Assembly: GCA_023100825.1 (NCBI GenBank)
Contig: CP095846.1
Span: 558,001 to 622,000, forward strand
Origin: Nocardioidaceae bacterium SCSIO 66511
GTDB taxonomy: Bacteria > Actinomycetota > Actinomycetes > Propionibacteriales > Nocardioidaceae
Reading direction: 5' to 3'
DNA: 64,000 bases
Positions within the stretch are counted from its first letter, which is position 1. The number at the start of each line of letters is the position of its first letter. The translations under genes and the position numbers were made by a program. This document shows positions 8,511 to 16,161 of the stretch, piece after piece. Below the pieces are notes generated by a model, which saw only the letters and a program-made list of their open reading frames with translations, was not told the origin of the DNA and did no database searches.

Positions 8511-10088
8511 ATGACGAACGTCGTGCTGATTCTCGTCGACGACCTCGGCTACTCCGATCTCGGCTGCTACGGCAGTGAGATCGCGACGCCGAACATCGAT
8601 CGGCTTGCGTCGGAGGGCGTACGGATGACCCGCTTCTACAACACGGCGCGCTGCAGCCCGTCGCGGGCCTCGCTGCTGTCGGGTCGCCACCCGCACCAGA
8701 CGGGGATCGGCATCTTGACCAACGATGATTCGCCACGCGGATACCCGGGCAATCTGCGGTCTGATGTGAAGCTGATGCCCGAGTATCTGCGCGAGCGCGG
8801 ATTCACGACGGCGATGGCCGGCAAGTGGCACCTAGCCGCCGACGTCCAGAACCCCAACGCTGCCTGGCCGACTCGACGGGGGTTCGAGAGCTTCTTCGGG
8901 ACGCTCACTGGCTGCGGCAGCTACTTCGATCCGGGAACGCTGACCAGGGGCGAGGAGAACGCGGAGGATGAGGCGCACCGCGACGACTTCCACTACACCG
9001 ATGCGATCACCGATGAGGCCGTGAACCGGATCGCCGAACTGGCCGGCGGCGACAATCCATTCTTCACTTACGTCGCGTACACCGCTCCGCACTGGCCTCT
9101 GCACGCGTCCGAGGAACGCATCGCCGCGTACGAAGACTCCTATGCCGACGGCTGGGACGCGACGCGCGAACGCCGGTTCGAGCGGCAGTGTGAACTCGGC
9201 ATAGCCGACGAGTCGTGGGAGCTCAGCCCGCGACACCCCGATGCCCCCGCGTGGGAGTCCGAGGAGAACCCGCGGTGGCAGCAGCGACGGATGGCCGCGT
9301 ACGCCGCGATGGTTACCCAGCTCGATGAGGGAGTCGGCAGGATCCGCGCTGAGCTCGAGCGGCAGGGCGTGCTGGACGACACGATGATGATTTTCCTCAG
9401 CGACAACGGTGCATCCGCCGAGGAGCTGCCCTTCATCGAGCTCGACCGCTTCCTGGCGCGTACCGATATCGTCCGCACCCATACCCGAGACGGCGAGCCG
9501 GTCGCCGTCGGCAACGACACCGCGATCGATCCCGGTCCAGAGGACACGTACTGCAGCTACGGACTCGGCTGGGCGAACGTGTCGAATACGCCGTTCCGGC
9601 TCTTCAAGCAGTGGACACACGAGGGCGGGATCGCGGCGCCGTTCGTGGTCCGGTGGCCCGCTGGAGGAGTGCCGGCCGGAGAGATCGTGCGCACCCCGCG
9701 TCAGCTCACGCACGTTCTGCCCACAATCCTGGATGCGGTCGGCCAGGGGACCATGCCGCCTGAGCTCGAGTCGTCGAGCATGCTCGACTCGCTACGGGGA
9801 GAGCCCGAGGTCGACACGGCCCCACTGTTCTGGGAGCACATCGGCAACGCTGCGATGCGCACAGCTGAGTGGAAGCTCGTACGTATGTGGGGCTGCGGCT
9901 GGGAGCTGTACGACACCTACGACGATCCTTGCGAGCTCGTCGATCTCGCCGATCGCCACCCGGAGGTTGTCGCCGAGTTGAGCGCACAATGGCAGGACTG
10001 GGCCGATCGGGTCGGTGTGATCGATTTCGCCGTCACCCGCGATATCTACGCGGACCGGGGCTTGGGCTACCGCGACGCAATCGGCTGA
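8511..10088 (+). CDS. Sulfatase (formylglycine-dependent, Cys type)
   Basis: This type I sulfatase would hydrolyse sulfate esters. With the ATG at 8511 it has 525 residues and begins MTNVVLILVDDLGYSD, whose Asp pair (10-11) binds the metal. The modification motif C48-S-P-S-R52 is intact, so Cys48 should be converted to formylglycine by an activating enzyme not seen here. AGKWHL and FLSDNGAS are further active-site motifs. AAGGAG lies 12 bases before 8511, while an upstream ATG at 8487 has no ribosome site. No signal peptide is visible, which suggests cytoplasmic desulfation of an imported sugar. It ends the ROK-ABC unit, 45 bases after the second permease. Confidence 0.9.
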   Translation: MTNVVLILVDDLGYSDLGCYGSEIATPNIDRLASEGVRMTRFYNTARCSPSRASLLSGRHPHQTGIGILTNDDSPRGYPGNLRSDVKLMPEYLRERGFTTAMAGKWHLAADVQNPNAAWPTRRGFESFFGTLTGCGSYFDPGTLTRGEENAEDEAHRDDFHYTDAITDEAVNRIAELAGGDNPFFTYVAYTAPHWPLHASEERIAAYEDSYADGWDATRERRFERQCELGIADESWELSPRHPDAPAWESEENPRWQQRRMAAYAAMVTQLDEGVGRIRAELERQGVLDDTMMIFLSDNGASAEELPFIELDRFLARTDIVRTHTRDGEPVAVGNDTAIDPGPEDTYCSYGLGWANVSNTPFRLFKQWTHEGGIAAPFVVRWPAGGVPAGEIVRTPRQLTHVLPTILDAVGQGTMPPELESSSMLDSLRGEPEVDTAPLFWEHIGNAAMRTAEWKLVRMWGCGWELYDTYDDPCELVDLADRHPEVVAELSAQWQDWADRVGVIDFAVTRDIYADRGLGYRDAIG

Positions 10089-10140
10089 GTAGATCTCGGA
10101 GGCAACGCATCGGCCCCCTCGTGCGTCGTACCTGTTAGTA

Positions 10141-10157
10141 GGCCACTAGTGGTGGCC
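10141..10157. promoter_or_regulatory. Perfect palindrome before the microprotein gene
   Basis: GGCCAC-TAGTG-GTGGCC is a perfect 6-bp inverted repeat containing the inner palindrome CCACTAGTGG. It sits 25 bases before the start of the small membrane-protein gene. It may be an operator. The CACTAGTG core recurs at 31491-31516. Confidence 0.45.
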
Positions 10158-10181
10158 GAACACATCGCGAGGGAGCAGTGC

Positions 10182-10307
10182 ATGAGTATCGAGTCCCAGG
10201 GGCACACCGGCCGTCGCCGTGCCGACGCGCCGGACGAAGTGTCGGGGATCGTGTTCATGCTCGGTGTGATCGCCGTGCTGTGCGTCCTCGCGGTGCTCTT
10301 CGTCTGA
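10182..10307 (+). CDS. Small single-pass membrane protein (41 aa)
   Basis: This short gene encodes 41 residues. The N-terminal half is hydrophilic (MSIESQGHTGRRRADAPDEV). The C-terminal half is one hydrophobic helix (GIVFMLGVIAVLCVLAVLFV) ending at the stop. GAGGGAG is placed six bases before the ATG, an excellent ribosome site, and the hydrophobic pattern is coherent. I therefore consider it real despite its size. The function is unknown; small one-helix proteins often associate with membrane complexes. It stands alone between the sulfatase and a convergent reductase gene. Confidence 0.7.
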   Translation: MSIESQGHTGRRRADAPDEVSGIVFMLGVIAVLCVLAVLFV

Positions 10308-10327
10308 GTTCACCATTGCCGTACGCC

Positions 10328-10927
10328 TCAGCGGCGAATGCGGTAGCGCAGGTGGGTGGCGTCGCGTCCTCGGGTCACTCGGATCGTTTCGAGCTGCCGT
10401 TGCTCGGTGCCGAGATGGTCGAACAGCCTGCGCCCCTCGCCGAGCAGCACCGGTACAAGATGGAGCTGCAGTTCATCGAGGAGCCCTCTGGTCAGCATCC
10501 ATTGACCCATCAAGGCGCCGTGAACGAGTACGTTTCCGTCGCCGGCCGCGTTCTTTGACTGTTCGACAGCGGAGGTGAGGTCATCGACGTACGTGACGTT
10601 GGGCCAGCTGAACTCCGCAGTGGGCTCGTGTCGGCTGAAGATGAAGATGGGCACGCCGCCGTGGTGGTCGCCGTCCCACCCGTGTGCCGGTTCGAAGGTG
10701 CCGCGCCCGGCCAGTACGGAGCCGGTGGACATCACCTCGTCCCAGATCTCGCGGTCCGGGCCGGACAAGTCCTGTGTATGGAGGTGCTTGCCCTTGTCTC
10801 CCGGTCCCGACTGGAACCACTCGTGGAGCCGCATGCCGCCATCGCCCAAAGCGTTGTGGCGGGACTCGTTCGGCCCAGTGATGAAACCGTCGATCGACAT
10901 GGACATATAGAGAACGGTTGACGCCAT
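10328..10927 (-). CDS. Dihydrofolate reductase / RibD C-terminal family protein
   Basis: This 199-residue protein has the RibD-C/DHFR-like NADPH-binding fold: VLYMSMSIDGFITGP at the N-terminus, VLAGRGTFEP in the middle, and LVHGALMGQWMLTRGLLDEL and VPVLLGEGRRLF near the C-terminus. These stand-alone proteins are common in actinobacteria and their substrates are mostly unknown. I start it at the ATG at 10927; the longer upstream frame is not conserved in character. Two palindromes lie in its promoter region (10981-11021), so it is probably under local repression. Confidence 0.85.
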   Translation of the reverse strand: MASTVLYMSMSIDGFITGPNESRHNALGDGGMRLHEWFQSGPGDKGKHLHTQDLSGPDREIWDEVMSTGSVLAGRGTFEPAHGWDGDHHGGVPIFIFSRHEPTAEFSWPNVTYVDDLTSAVEQSKNAAGDGNVLVHGALMGQWMLTRGLLDELQLHLVPVLLGEGRRLFDHLGTEQRQLETIRVTRGRDATHLRYRIRR

Positions 10928-10980
10928 CGTCGGCTCCGGTTCACTCAGGATTGGTGCAGGCAGACCGAGGCCAACCACGT

Positions 10981-11021
10981 TAGTTCGTAATCGAACTAGT
11001 GTAAAGACGTAACAAATTACG
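10981..11021. promoter_or_regulatory. Two adjacent palindromic operator candidates
   Basis: TAGTTCG-TAAT-CGAACTA (10981-10998) has 7-bp perfect arms. CGTAA-CAAA-TTACG (11008-11021) has 5-bp arms. They lie between the leftward reductase gene and the rightward secreted peptidase-like gene. Such sites suit a MarR, TetR or HxlR-type dimer, but no regulator gene is adjacent. Confidence 0.5.
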
Positions 11022-11155
11022 GGTGCGCAGGTACGCCCGGAGCCGCGTCTCACTCAGTAGGTCATTTGTCCCGGACTCTTGACTCAGACAGGTGCAAACG
11101 CCATTCTCGCTCTTCAGGTAACCGCTGTGGATGCGGTCCGAGGAGGGAACGCACC

Positions 11156-12820
11156 ATGGGCCCGAGACGTACGATCGGCGTACTTGCCGCGCTGCTCGCC
11201 TTGGTCGTGACGGTGGCTGCGTCCGGCGGGGGCGCATCGGCCGGCGGCGCGGATCCGGCGGCGAAGGACAAGTGGTGGGTTCCGACCGATCGACCGGAAC
11301 CGGATTCGCGGATCAACGTCACGGGTGAGCCCTTCCGCGGGACCGACAAGCATGGCGACGTACGCGGGTTCATCGACGCGCACAACCATGTGATGTCGAA
11401 TGAGGCCTTCGGTGGGCGATTGGTCTGCGGTAAGCCGTTCGACGAAGCGGGTATCGAAGAGGCCCTCGAGGACTGCCCGGAGCACTACCCCAACGGACTC
11501 GGCGCGTGGTTCGAGAACATCACCGGCGGGAGCAACGGTACGCACGACCCCGACGGCTGGCCGACGTTCAACGACTGGCCTTCGCACAAGTCACTCACCC
11601 ATCAGCAGAACTACTACGCCTGGATCGAGCGTGCCTGGCGCTCGGGGCAGCGCTTGATGGTGACCAACTTGGTCAGCAACGGCGTCATCTGCACGCTGCT
11701 CCCGCGCGACCGCGGCTGCAACGAGATGGACGCGATCAGGCTGGAAGCCCGTAAGACCTGGGAGATGCAGGACTACATCGACGACATGTACGGCGGCCCG
11801 GGCAAGGGCTGGTTCCGGATCGTCAAGACTCCCAAGCAGGCGCGAAAAGTCATCAAGCAAGGCAAGCTCGCAGTCGTACTCGGCGTCGAGACCTCAGAAC
11901 CCTTCGGCTGCAAGCAGGTTCTCGGTTTCGCCCGATGCAGTAAGGATGACATCGACCACGGGCTGGACGAGCTGCACGACCTCGGCGTACGCAGCATGTT
12001 CTTGTGCCACAAGTTCGACAACGCGTTGTGCGGAGTTCGATTCGACGAAGGCGTGATCGGTACGGTCATCAACATCGGACAGTTCCTGTCGACCGGCACG
12101 TTCTGGCAGACCGAGCAGTGCGAGGGCCCTCAGCACGACAATCCGATCGGGATGGTCCGAATCCCTAAGCTGGAGGCGAAACTGCCGGTCGGCACGGTGC
12201 TTCCGAAGTACGCCCCCGACGCCCGCTGCAACACTCGCGGGCTGACCGGCCTCGGTGAGTACGCGCTGGACGGCTTGATGAAACGAAACATGATGGTCGA
12301 GATCGACCATATGAGCGTCAAGGCCGCAGACCGTACGTTCGACGTGCTCGAGGCGGCAGACTATCCGGGCGTCATCTCCAGTCACAGCTGGATGGATGCG
12401 AACTGGACCAAGCGCCTCTACCGGCTGGGCGGCTTCAAGGCCGAATACCCCGGCCAGCCGAAGAGTTTTGCCGAGCAGGCAGCCGACGGCCGGAAACTCA
12501 GGCAGAAGTTCCACAAGGGTCTTGGGCTTGGACTCGATATGAACGGTCTCGGCGGCTGGCCTGCTCCCGAGGGCGAGGACGGGAAGTACGCCGTGCACTA
12601 CCCGTACAAGGGCCTCGACGGCACGACTCGAATCAACCGACAGCAGACGGGCGAGCGTACGTGGGACGTCAACCGCGACGGGATGGCGCACTACGGATTG
12701 ATGCCCGACTGGCTCGAGCAGGTACGAAAGGCGAGCGGTGGCAAGGCCACCGACGACCTGATGCACGGCGCCGAGTCGTACCTCGAGACCTGGTCGGCCG
12801 CGAACTCGTACGGCAGGTAG
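11156..12820 (+). CDS. Secreted membrane-dipeptidase-like amidohydrolase (M19-related)
   Basis: This 554-residue exported protein begins with a Sec signal (RRTIGVLAALLALVVTVAAS). The mature part has features of the renal-dipeptidase/amidohydrolase barrel: IDAHNHV near residue 66, VVLGVETSE, MMVEIDHMS and GVISSHSWMD, which supply metal-binding His/Asp/Glu. It contains several cysteines that could form disulfides outside the cell. Clear GAGGAGGG lies upstream of the ATG at 11156; the longer frame from 11066 has no ribosome site. It may cleave dipeptides or related amides, but family members of this length are poorly characterised. It stands alone and faces a convergent MFS gene. Confidence 0.75.
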   Translation: MGPRRTIGVLAALLALVVTVAASGGGASAGGADPAAKDKWWVPTDRPEPDSRINVTGEPFRGTDKHGDVRGFIDAHNHVMSNEAFGGRLVCGKPFDEAGIEEALEDCPEHYPNGLGAWFENITGGSNGTHDPDGWPTFNDWPSHKSLTHQQNYYAWIERAWRSGQRLMVTNLVSNGVICTLLPRDRGCNEMDAIRLEARKTWEMQDYIDDMYGGPGKGWFRIVKTPKQARKVIKQGKLAVVLGVETSEPFGCKQVLGFARCSKDDIDHGLDELHDLGVRSMFLCHKFDNALCGVRFDEGVIGTVINIGQFLSTGTFWQTEQCEGPQHDNPIGMVRIPKLEAKLPVGTVLPKYAPDARCNTRGLTGLGEYALDGLMKRNMMVEIDHMSVKAADRTFDVLEAADYPGVISSHSWMDANWTKRLYRLGGFKAEYPGQPKSFAEQAADGRKLRQKFHKGLGLGLDMNGLGGWPAPEGEDGKYAVHYPYKGLDGTTRINRQQTGERTWDVNRDGMAHYGLMPDWLEQVRKASGGKATDDLMHGAESYLETWSAANSYGR

Positions 12821-12823
12821 CCG

Positions 12824-13993
12824 TCAAGGAACGGGTGCGCTGCGTGTGCGTGGTTCGAACTGGCGAGCCATCACCGGGAGTACGACCGCCACGAGCAACG
12901 GGAGTACGAACATGTAGCGCTCGCCGAAGGCATCCGACGTGAAGGCGATGGCAAACGCCGCAACAAGGTAGCCGAGGTAGTTGGCCACGTTGACTCGGGC
13001 GATCGCCGTCGTACCGCCTTCGCGGTCGAGGTGTCCGGCTGCCACGTACGAGAGCGGAGGTACGAGCGACAAGCCACCGCCGAGCAACGCGAACCCGATG
13101 ACCACGACGTACACGCTCGGCGCGGCAACGATCACGACAAGTGCCGCGACCGCGACGATGCCGCTGACTCGTACAACTGCGGTCGCGCCGTAGCGCCCGA
13201 CCAGTCGGTCGCCGACGAGTCGTACGACGAGCAGCACCGCCTGGTACGCGCCGTACGCGGCCGGTGCTGCGTACGCGGCGGCGTCGAGACCGTCCTGTAG
13301 GTAGATGCCGCTCCAGACCGAGGTCGCGGAGTCGTTGACCCACATCGCGAAGGTCGGGATTCCGATCAGGATCACGGGAAGCCACGGCACCCGGTGCGTG
13401 GGAGACGGGCCGGATGCCGACTGCGAGCTCGCGGGCTCGGTGCGCAGGAGGTCGGGTCCGGTCAGTGCGTTGGCGGCGAGGCCGACGAGGCAGACGACGG
13501 CGAGCGATGCGAACAGCGGCCAGTCCAAGGCGATGGTGAGAGCCGCGTACCCAGCGCCGACGACGGCGGCGATGCTCCACATGGCGTGGAAGCCGGTCAT
13601 GATGCTGCGGCCGTAGCGGTCTTGGACGGCGACGCCCTGCATGTTCAGCGCCGCATCGACTCCGCCGACGAAGAAGCCGTAGACGCAGGTGCAGGCGACG
13701 AGGGCCGGCAACGAGCCGGCCAGACCCGGCAGCACCGAACCGAGCGACGCACCCGCGAGAGCCACCCGCAGCGTCGCGGCGCTTCCCCATCGCTGCGCCG
13801 TGTAACCGGCGACGATGCTGCCGACAGCCGACAGAGCCGCGACGGCCGCCAGCAGGAGCAGGACGTCGAGGTCGTCGAGATCGAACTTGTCCTTGATTGT
13901 CGCGAGCCTGGTGACGATCGAGGAGAACGTGAGGCCCTGGATCGCGAAGCCGGTGAGTACTGCCCGCCGTGCCGCGACGTCGGTGGCCATCAT
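12824..13993 (-). CDS. MFS transporter
   Basis: This 389-residue major-facilitator protein has about twelve hydrophobic segments in two halves. The loop between helices 2 and 3 reads GYTAQRWGSAATLR and helix 4 includes GGVDAALNMQG, a pattern seen in sugar-type and fucose-permease-like MFS proteins. Its ATG shares one base with the stop of the upstream TetR gene (TAATG), so the two are translationally coupled. The substrate is unknown. Because the regulator pair is divergent from a GH1 glycosidase, a glycoside or sugar is possible, as is drug efflux. Confidence 0.85.
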   Translation of the reverse strand: MMATDVAARRAVLTGFAIQGLTFSSIVTRLATIKDKFDLDDLDVLLLLAAVAALSAVGSIVAGYTAQRWGSAATLRVALAGASLGSVLPGLAGSLPALVACTCVYGFFVGGVDAALNMQGVAVQDRYGRSIMTGFHAMWSIAAVVGAGYAALTIALDWPLFASLAVVCLVGLAANALTGPDLLRTEPASSQSASGPSPTHRVPWLPVILIGIPTFAMWVNDSATSVWSGIYLQDGLDAAAYAAPAAYGAYQAVLLVVRLVGDRLVGRYGATAVVRVSGIVAVAALVVIVAAPSVYVVVIGFALLGGGLSLVPPLSYVAAGHLDREGGTTAIARVNVANYLGYLVAAFAIAFTSDAFGERYMFVLPLLVAVVLPVMARQFEPRTRSAPVP

Positions 13994-14598
13994 TAGCCGC
14001 GCGCGCTGATGCGGTCGACGACGTGATCTGCGATCGAGTCGAGGATGCGTTCGGCGGAAGCGTTGTTGCCGGCCACGAGGTAGTTCAGGGTCAGCCCGTC
14101 GAGCGTGGAGGCGAGGTACCGGGCGAGATCGGCCTTCGACACAGTGGTGTCGGCGTCGAAATGGTCGAGCACCCGATCGATGACCTGCTGGTTGGCCTTG
14201 ACGTACCGGGCGTACTGCTCCCGCGCAACCTCCTCCAGCCCTGGCTGGCGAAGTACGTACTGCGTCAGTTCGTAGGTCAGCATGTGTTCATCGGGTTTGG
14301 CGACGACGTGATCCCAGTACGCCTGGAGGCTCGACCGAACGGTGTCACGCAAGGATGCATCGGGGTCGACGTCGGCGGCGGCCATCGCAGGCGAGGCGGA
14401 GTGTTCGGTCAGGGTCTCGATGACGGCTTCGAACAGTGCCTGCTTGGACTCGAAGCAGTAGTGGAAAACGCTCAGCGAGACGCCCGCCTCTCCGACGATC
14501 GCACGTGTGGTCGCCTTGGCGATGCCGTCGCGGGTCATGACCCGGATCGCGGCGTCGACGAGCTGGACTCGTCGCTGTGCTGACGACAACCGAGTCAT
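13993..14598 (-). CDS. TetR-family regulator
   Basis: This 201-residue regulator has an N-terminal helix-turn-helix (about 10-55, ending GVSLSVFHYCFESKQALFEAV) and a helical ligand domain. AGGAG lies about eight bases before the ATG at 14598; the longer frame upstream runs through the intergenic promoter region. It is coupled to the MFS gene and divergent from the GH1 gene. A palindrome at 14677-14689 between them is a candidate operator, so it may repress both directions. Confidence 0.88.
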   Translation of the reverse strand: MTRLSSAQRRVQLVDAAIRVMTRDGIAKATTRAIVGEAGVSLSVFHYCFESKQALFEAVIETLTEHSASPAMAAADVDPDASLRDTVRSSLQAYWDHVVAKPDEHMLTYELTQYVLRQPGLEEVAREQYARYVKANQQVIDRVLDHFDADTTVSKADLARYLASTLDGLTLNYLVAGNNASAERILDSIADHVVDRISARG

Positions 14599-14676
14599 TC
14601 GTACGCTCCTGCTGGTGCGGTGATGTGACGGACCGTGGGTCTGGATCGGTTGGGAGCCGGTTCGTCCGCCAATATA

Positions 14677-14689
14677 GACCCAATTGGTC
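14677..14689. promoter_or_regulatory. Palindrome between tetR and GH1 genes
   Basis: GACC-CAATT-GGTC forms an inverted repeat in the 168-base divergent intergenic region. It is directly preceded by AT-rich AATATA, which could be part of the leftward promoter. It is a plausible TetR binding site. Confidence 0.45.
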
Positions 14690-14766
14690 AGTCGACCCGG
14701 ACTCTTGACCTGGTACGCCTGGCCCGCGATGCTCGCACCAACCACTGTCACGACGAGGGGCCGCGG

Positions 14767-16143
14767 ATGTCCGACTTGCCGAACCTACCGTCCGACTTCG
14801 TCTACGGCGTTTCCACGGCGTCGTACCAGATCGAGGGAGCGGTCGAGGCCGATGGTCGCGGTCGTTCGGTATGGGACACGTTCTGCGCCGAGCCCGGGCG
14901 AATCAGGAACGGCGAGACGGGTGACGTCGCATGCGACCACTATCACCGATACGCCGACGACGTTGCGCTGATGCGCGAACTGGGGATCGACTCGTACCGG
15001 TTCTCCATCGCCTGGCCGCGCGTTCAGCCAACGGGTTCGGGGCCGGTGAACGACGCGGGTCTCGACTTCTACGACCGGCTCGTTGACGAGCTACTCGCGG
15101 CCGACATCAACCCTGCTGCGACGTTGTTCCACTGGGATCTGCCACAGACGCTCCAGGACGAAGGAGGCTGGCGCAACCGCGATACTGCGCACAGGCTTGC
15201 CGAGTACGCGACCGTGGTCGCCGAACGGCTCGGTGACCGGGTGCAGATGTGGATGCCGATCAACGAGCCGGTGGTCGTGACGATGTTCGGGCACGCTCTC
15301 GGCACGCATGCGCCGGGCGAGCGGCTCGGATTCGAGGCGCTTCCGGTCGCGCACCATCTGCTGCTCGGGCACGGGCTGGCGGTCCAGGCGTTGCGGGCGG
15401 AGGGCGTCTCGAACATCGGGATCGCCTCGAACCACCAACCCACCTGGCCGGCGAGTGAGTCTCCCGCCGATCAGGAGGCGGCCGCTGCGTACGACACGTT
15501 GATCAACGAGCTCTTCGCCGATCCGATCCTGCGCGGCGAGTATCCGAACGGAATCGGCGACGGCATGCCCGGACCGGTCAGCGAAGACCTCGAGGTGATC
15601 GCGTCGCCGCTGGACTGGTACGGAATCAACTACTACCAACCGACCCTTGTCGGTGCCCCGGGCAGCACCACTGGCGCTTCTCCGACGTTGGAGGGCGCCG
15701 AGGCCCCCGTCGAGCTGCCGTTCGACCTCGGGCAGATCCCCGACGTGCCCACGACTGACTTCGGCTGGGCGATCGTGCCGGAGGGCCTGACCCAGATGCT
15801 CACCTGGTTCCGTGACCGCTATGGAGACTCGTTGCCGCCGTTGTACGTGACTGAGAGCGGGTGTTCGTACCACGACCAGGTCGCCGAGGACGGTCGCGTA
15901 CGCGACCGTCCTCGGATCGACTACCACCGCGCCCATCTGGCCGCGGTCGCCGATGCGGTCGAGGCCGGCGTCGACGTACGCGGCTACTTCGCGTGGTCAC
16001 TGATCGACAACTTCGAATGGGCCGAGGGCTACACCGAACGCTTCGGCCTCGTCCACGTCGACTTCGAGACCCAGCGGCGTACGCCCAAGGACTCCTACCA
16101 CTGGCTACGCGAGCAGCTCGCCGCGCGGCGTGGAAACGGATAG
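14767..16143 (+). CDS. GH1 beta-glucosidase
   Basis: This 458-residue glycoside hydrolase of family 1 cleaves beta-linked glucosides or related glycosides. The start region FVYGVSTASYQIEGA is the family's N-terminal signature. The acid/base is Glu167 in MPINEPVV and the nucleophile is Glu363 in YVTESG, where TENG is more usual. No signal peptide is present, so it acts on imported glycosides. GAGGGG precedes the ATG at 14767; an in-frame extension from 14635 crosses the promoter. The MFS transporter on the other side of the divergent promoter may supply the substrate. Confidence 0.93.
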   Translation: MSDLPNLPSDFVYGVSTASYQIEGAVEADGRGRSVWDTFCAEPGRIRNGETGDVACDHYHRYADDVALMRELGIDSYRFSIAWPRVQPTGSGPVNDAGLDFYDRLVDELLAADINPAATLFHWDLPQTLQDEGGWRNRDTAHRLAEYATVVAERLGDRVQMWMPINEPVVVTMFGHALGTHAPGERLGFEALPVAHHLLLGHGLAVQALRAEGVSNIGIASNHQPTWPASESPADQEAAAAYDTLINELFADPILRGEYPNGIGDGMPGPVSEDLEVIASPLDWYGINYYQPTLVGAPGSTTGASPTLEGAEAPVELPFDLGQIPDVPTTDFGWAIVPEGLTQMLTWFRDRYGDSLPPLYVTESGCSYHDQVAEDGRVRDRPRIDYHRAHLAAVADAVEAGVDVRGYFAWSLIDNFEWAEGYTERFGLVHVDFETQRRTPKDSYHWLREQLAARRGNG

Positions 16144-16161
16144 TGCTGGGTACTGCTCGGC

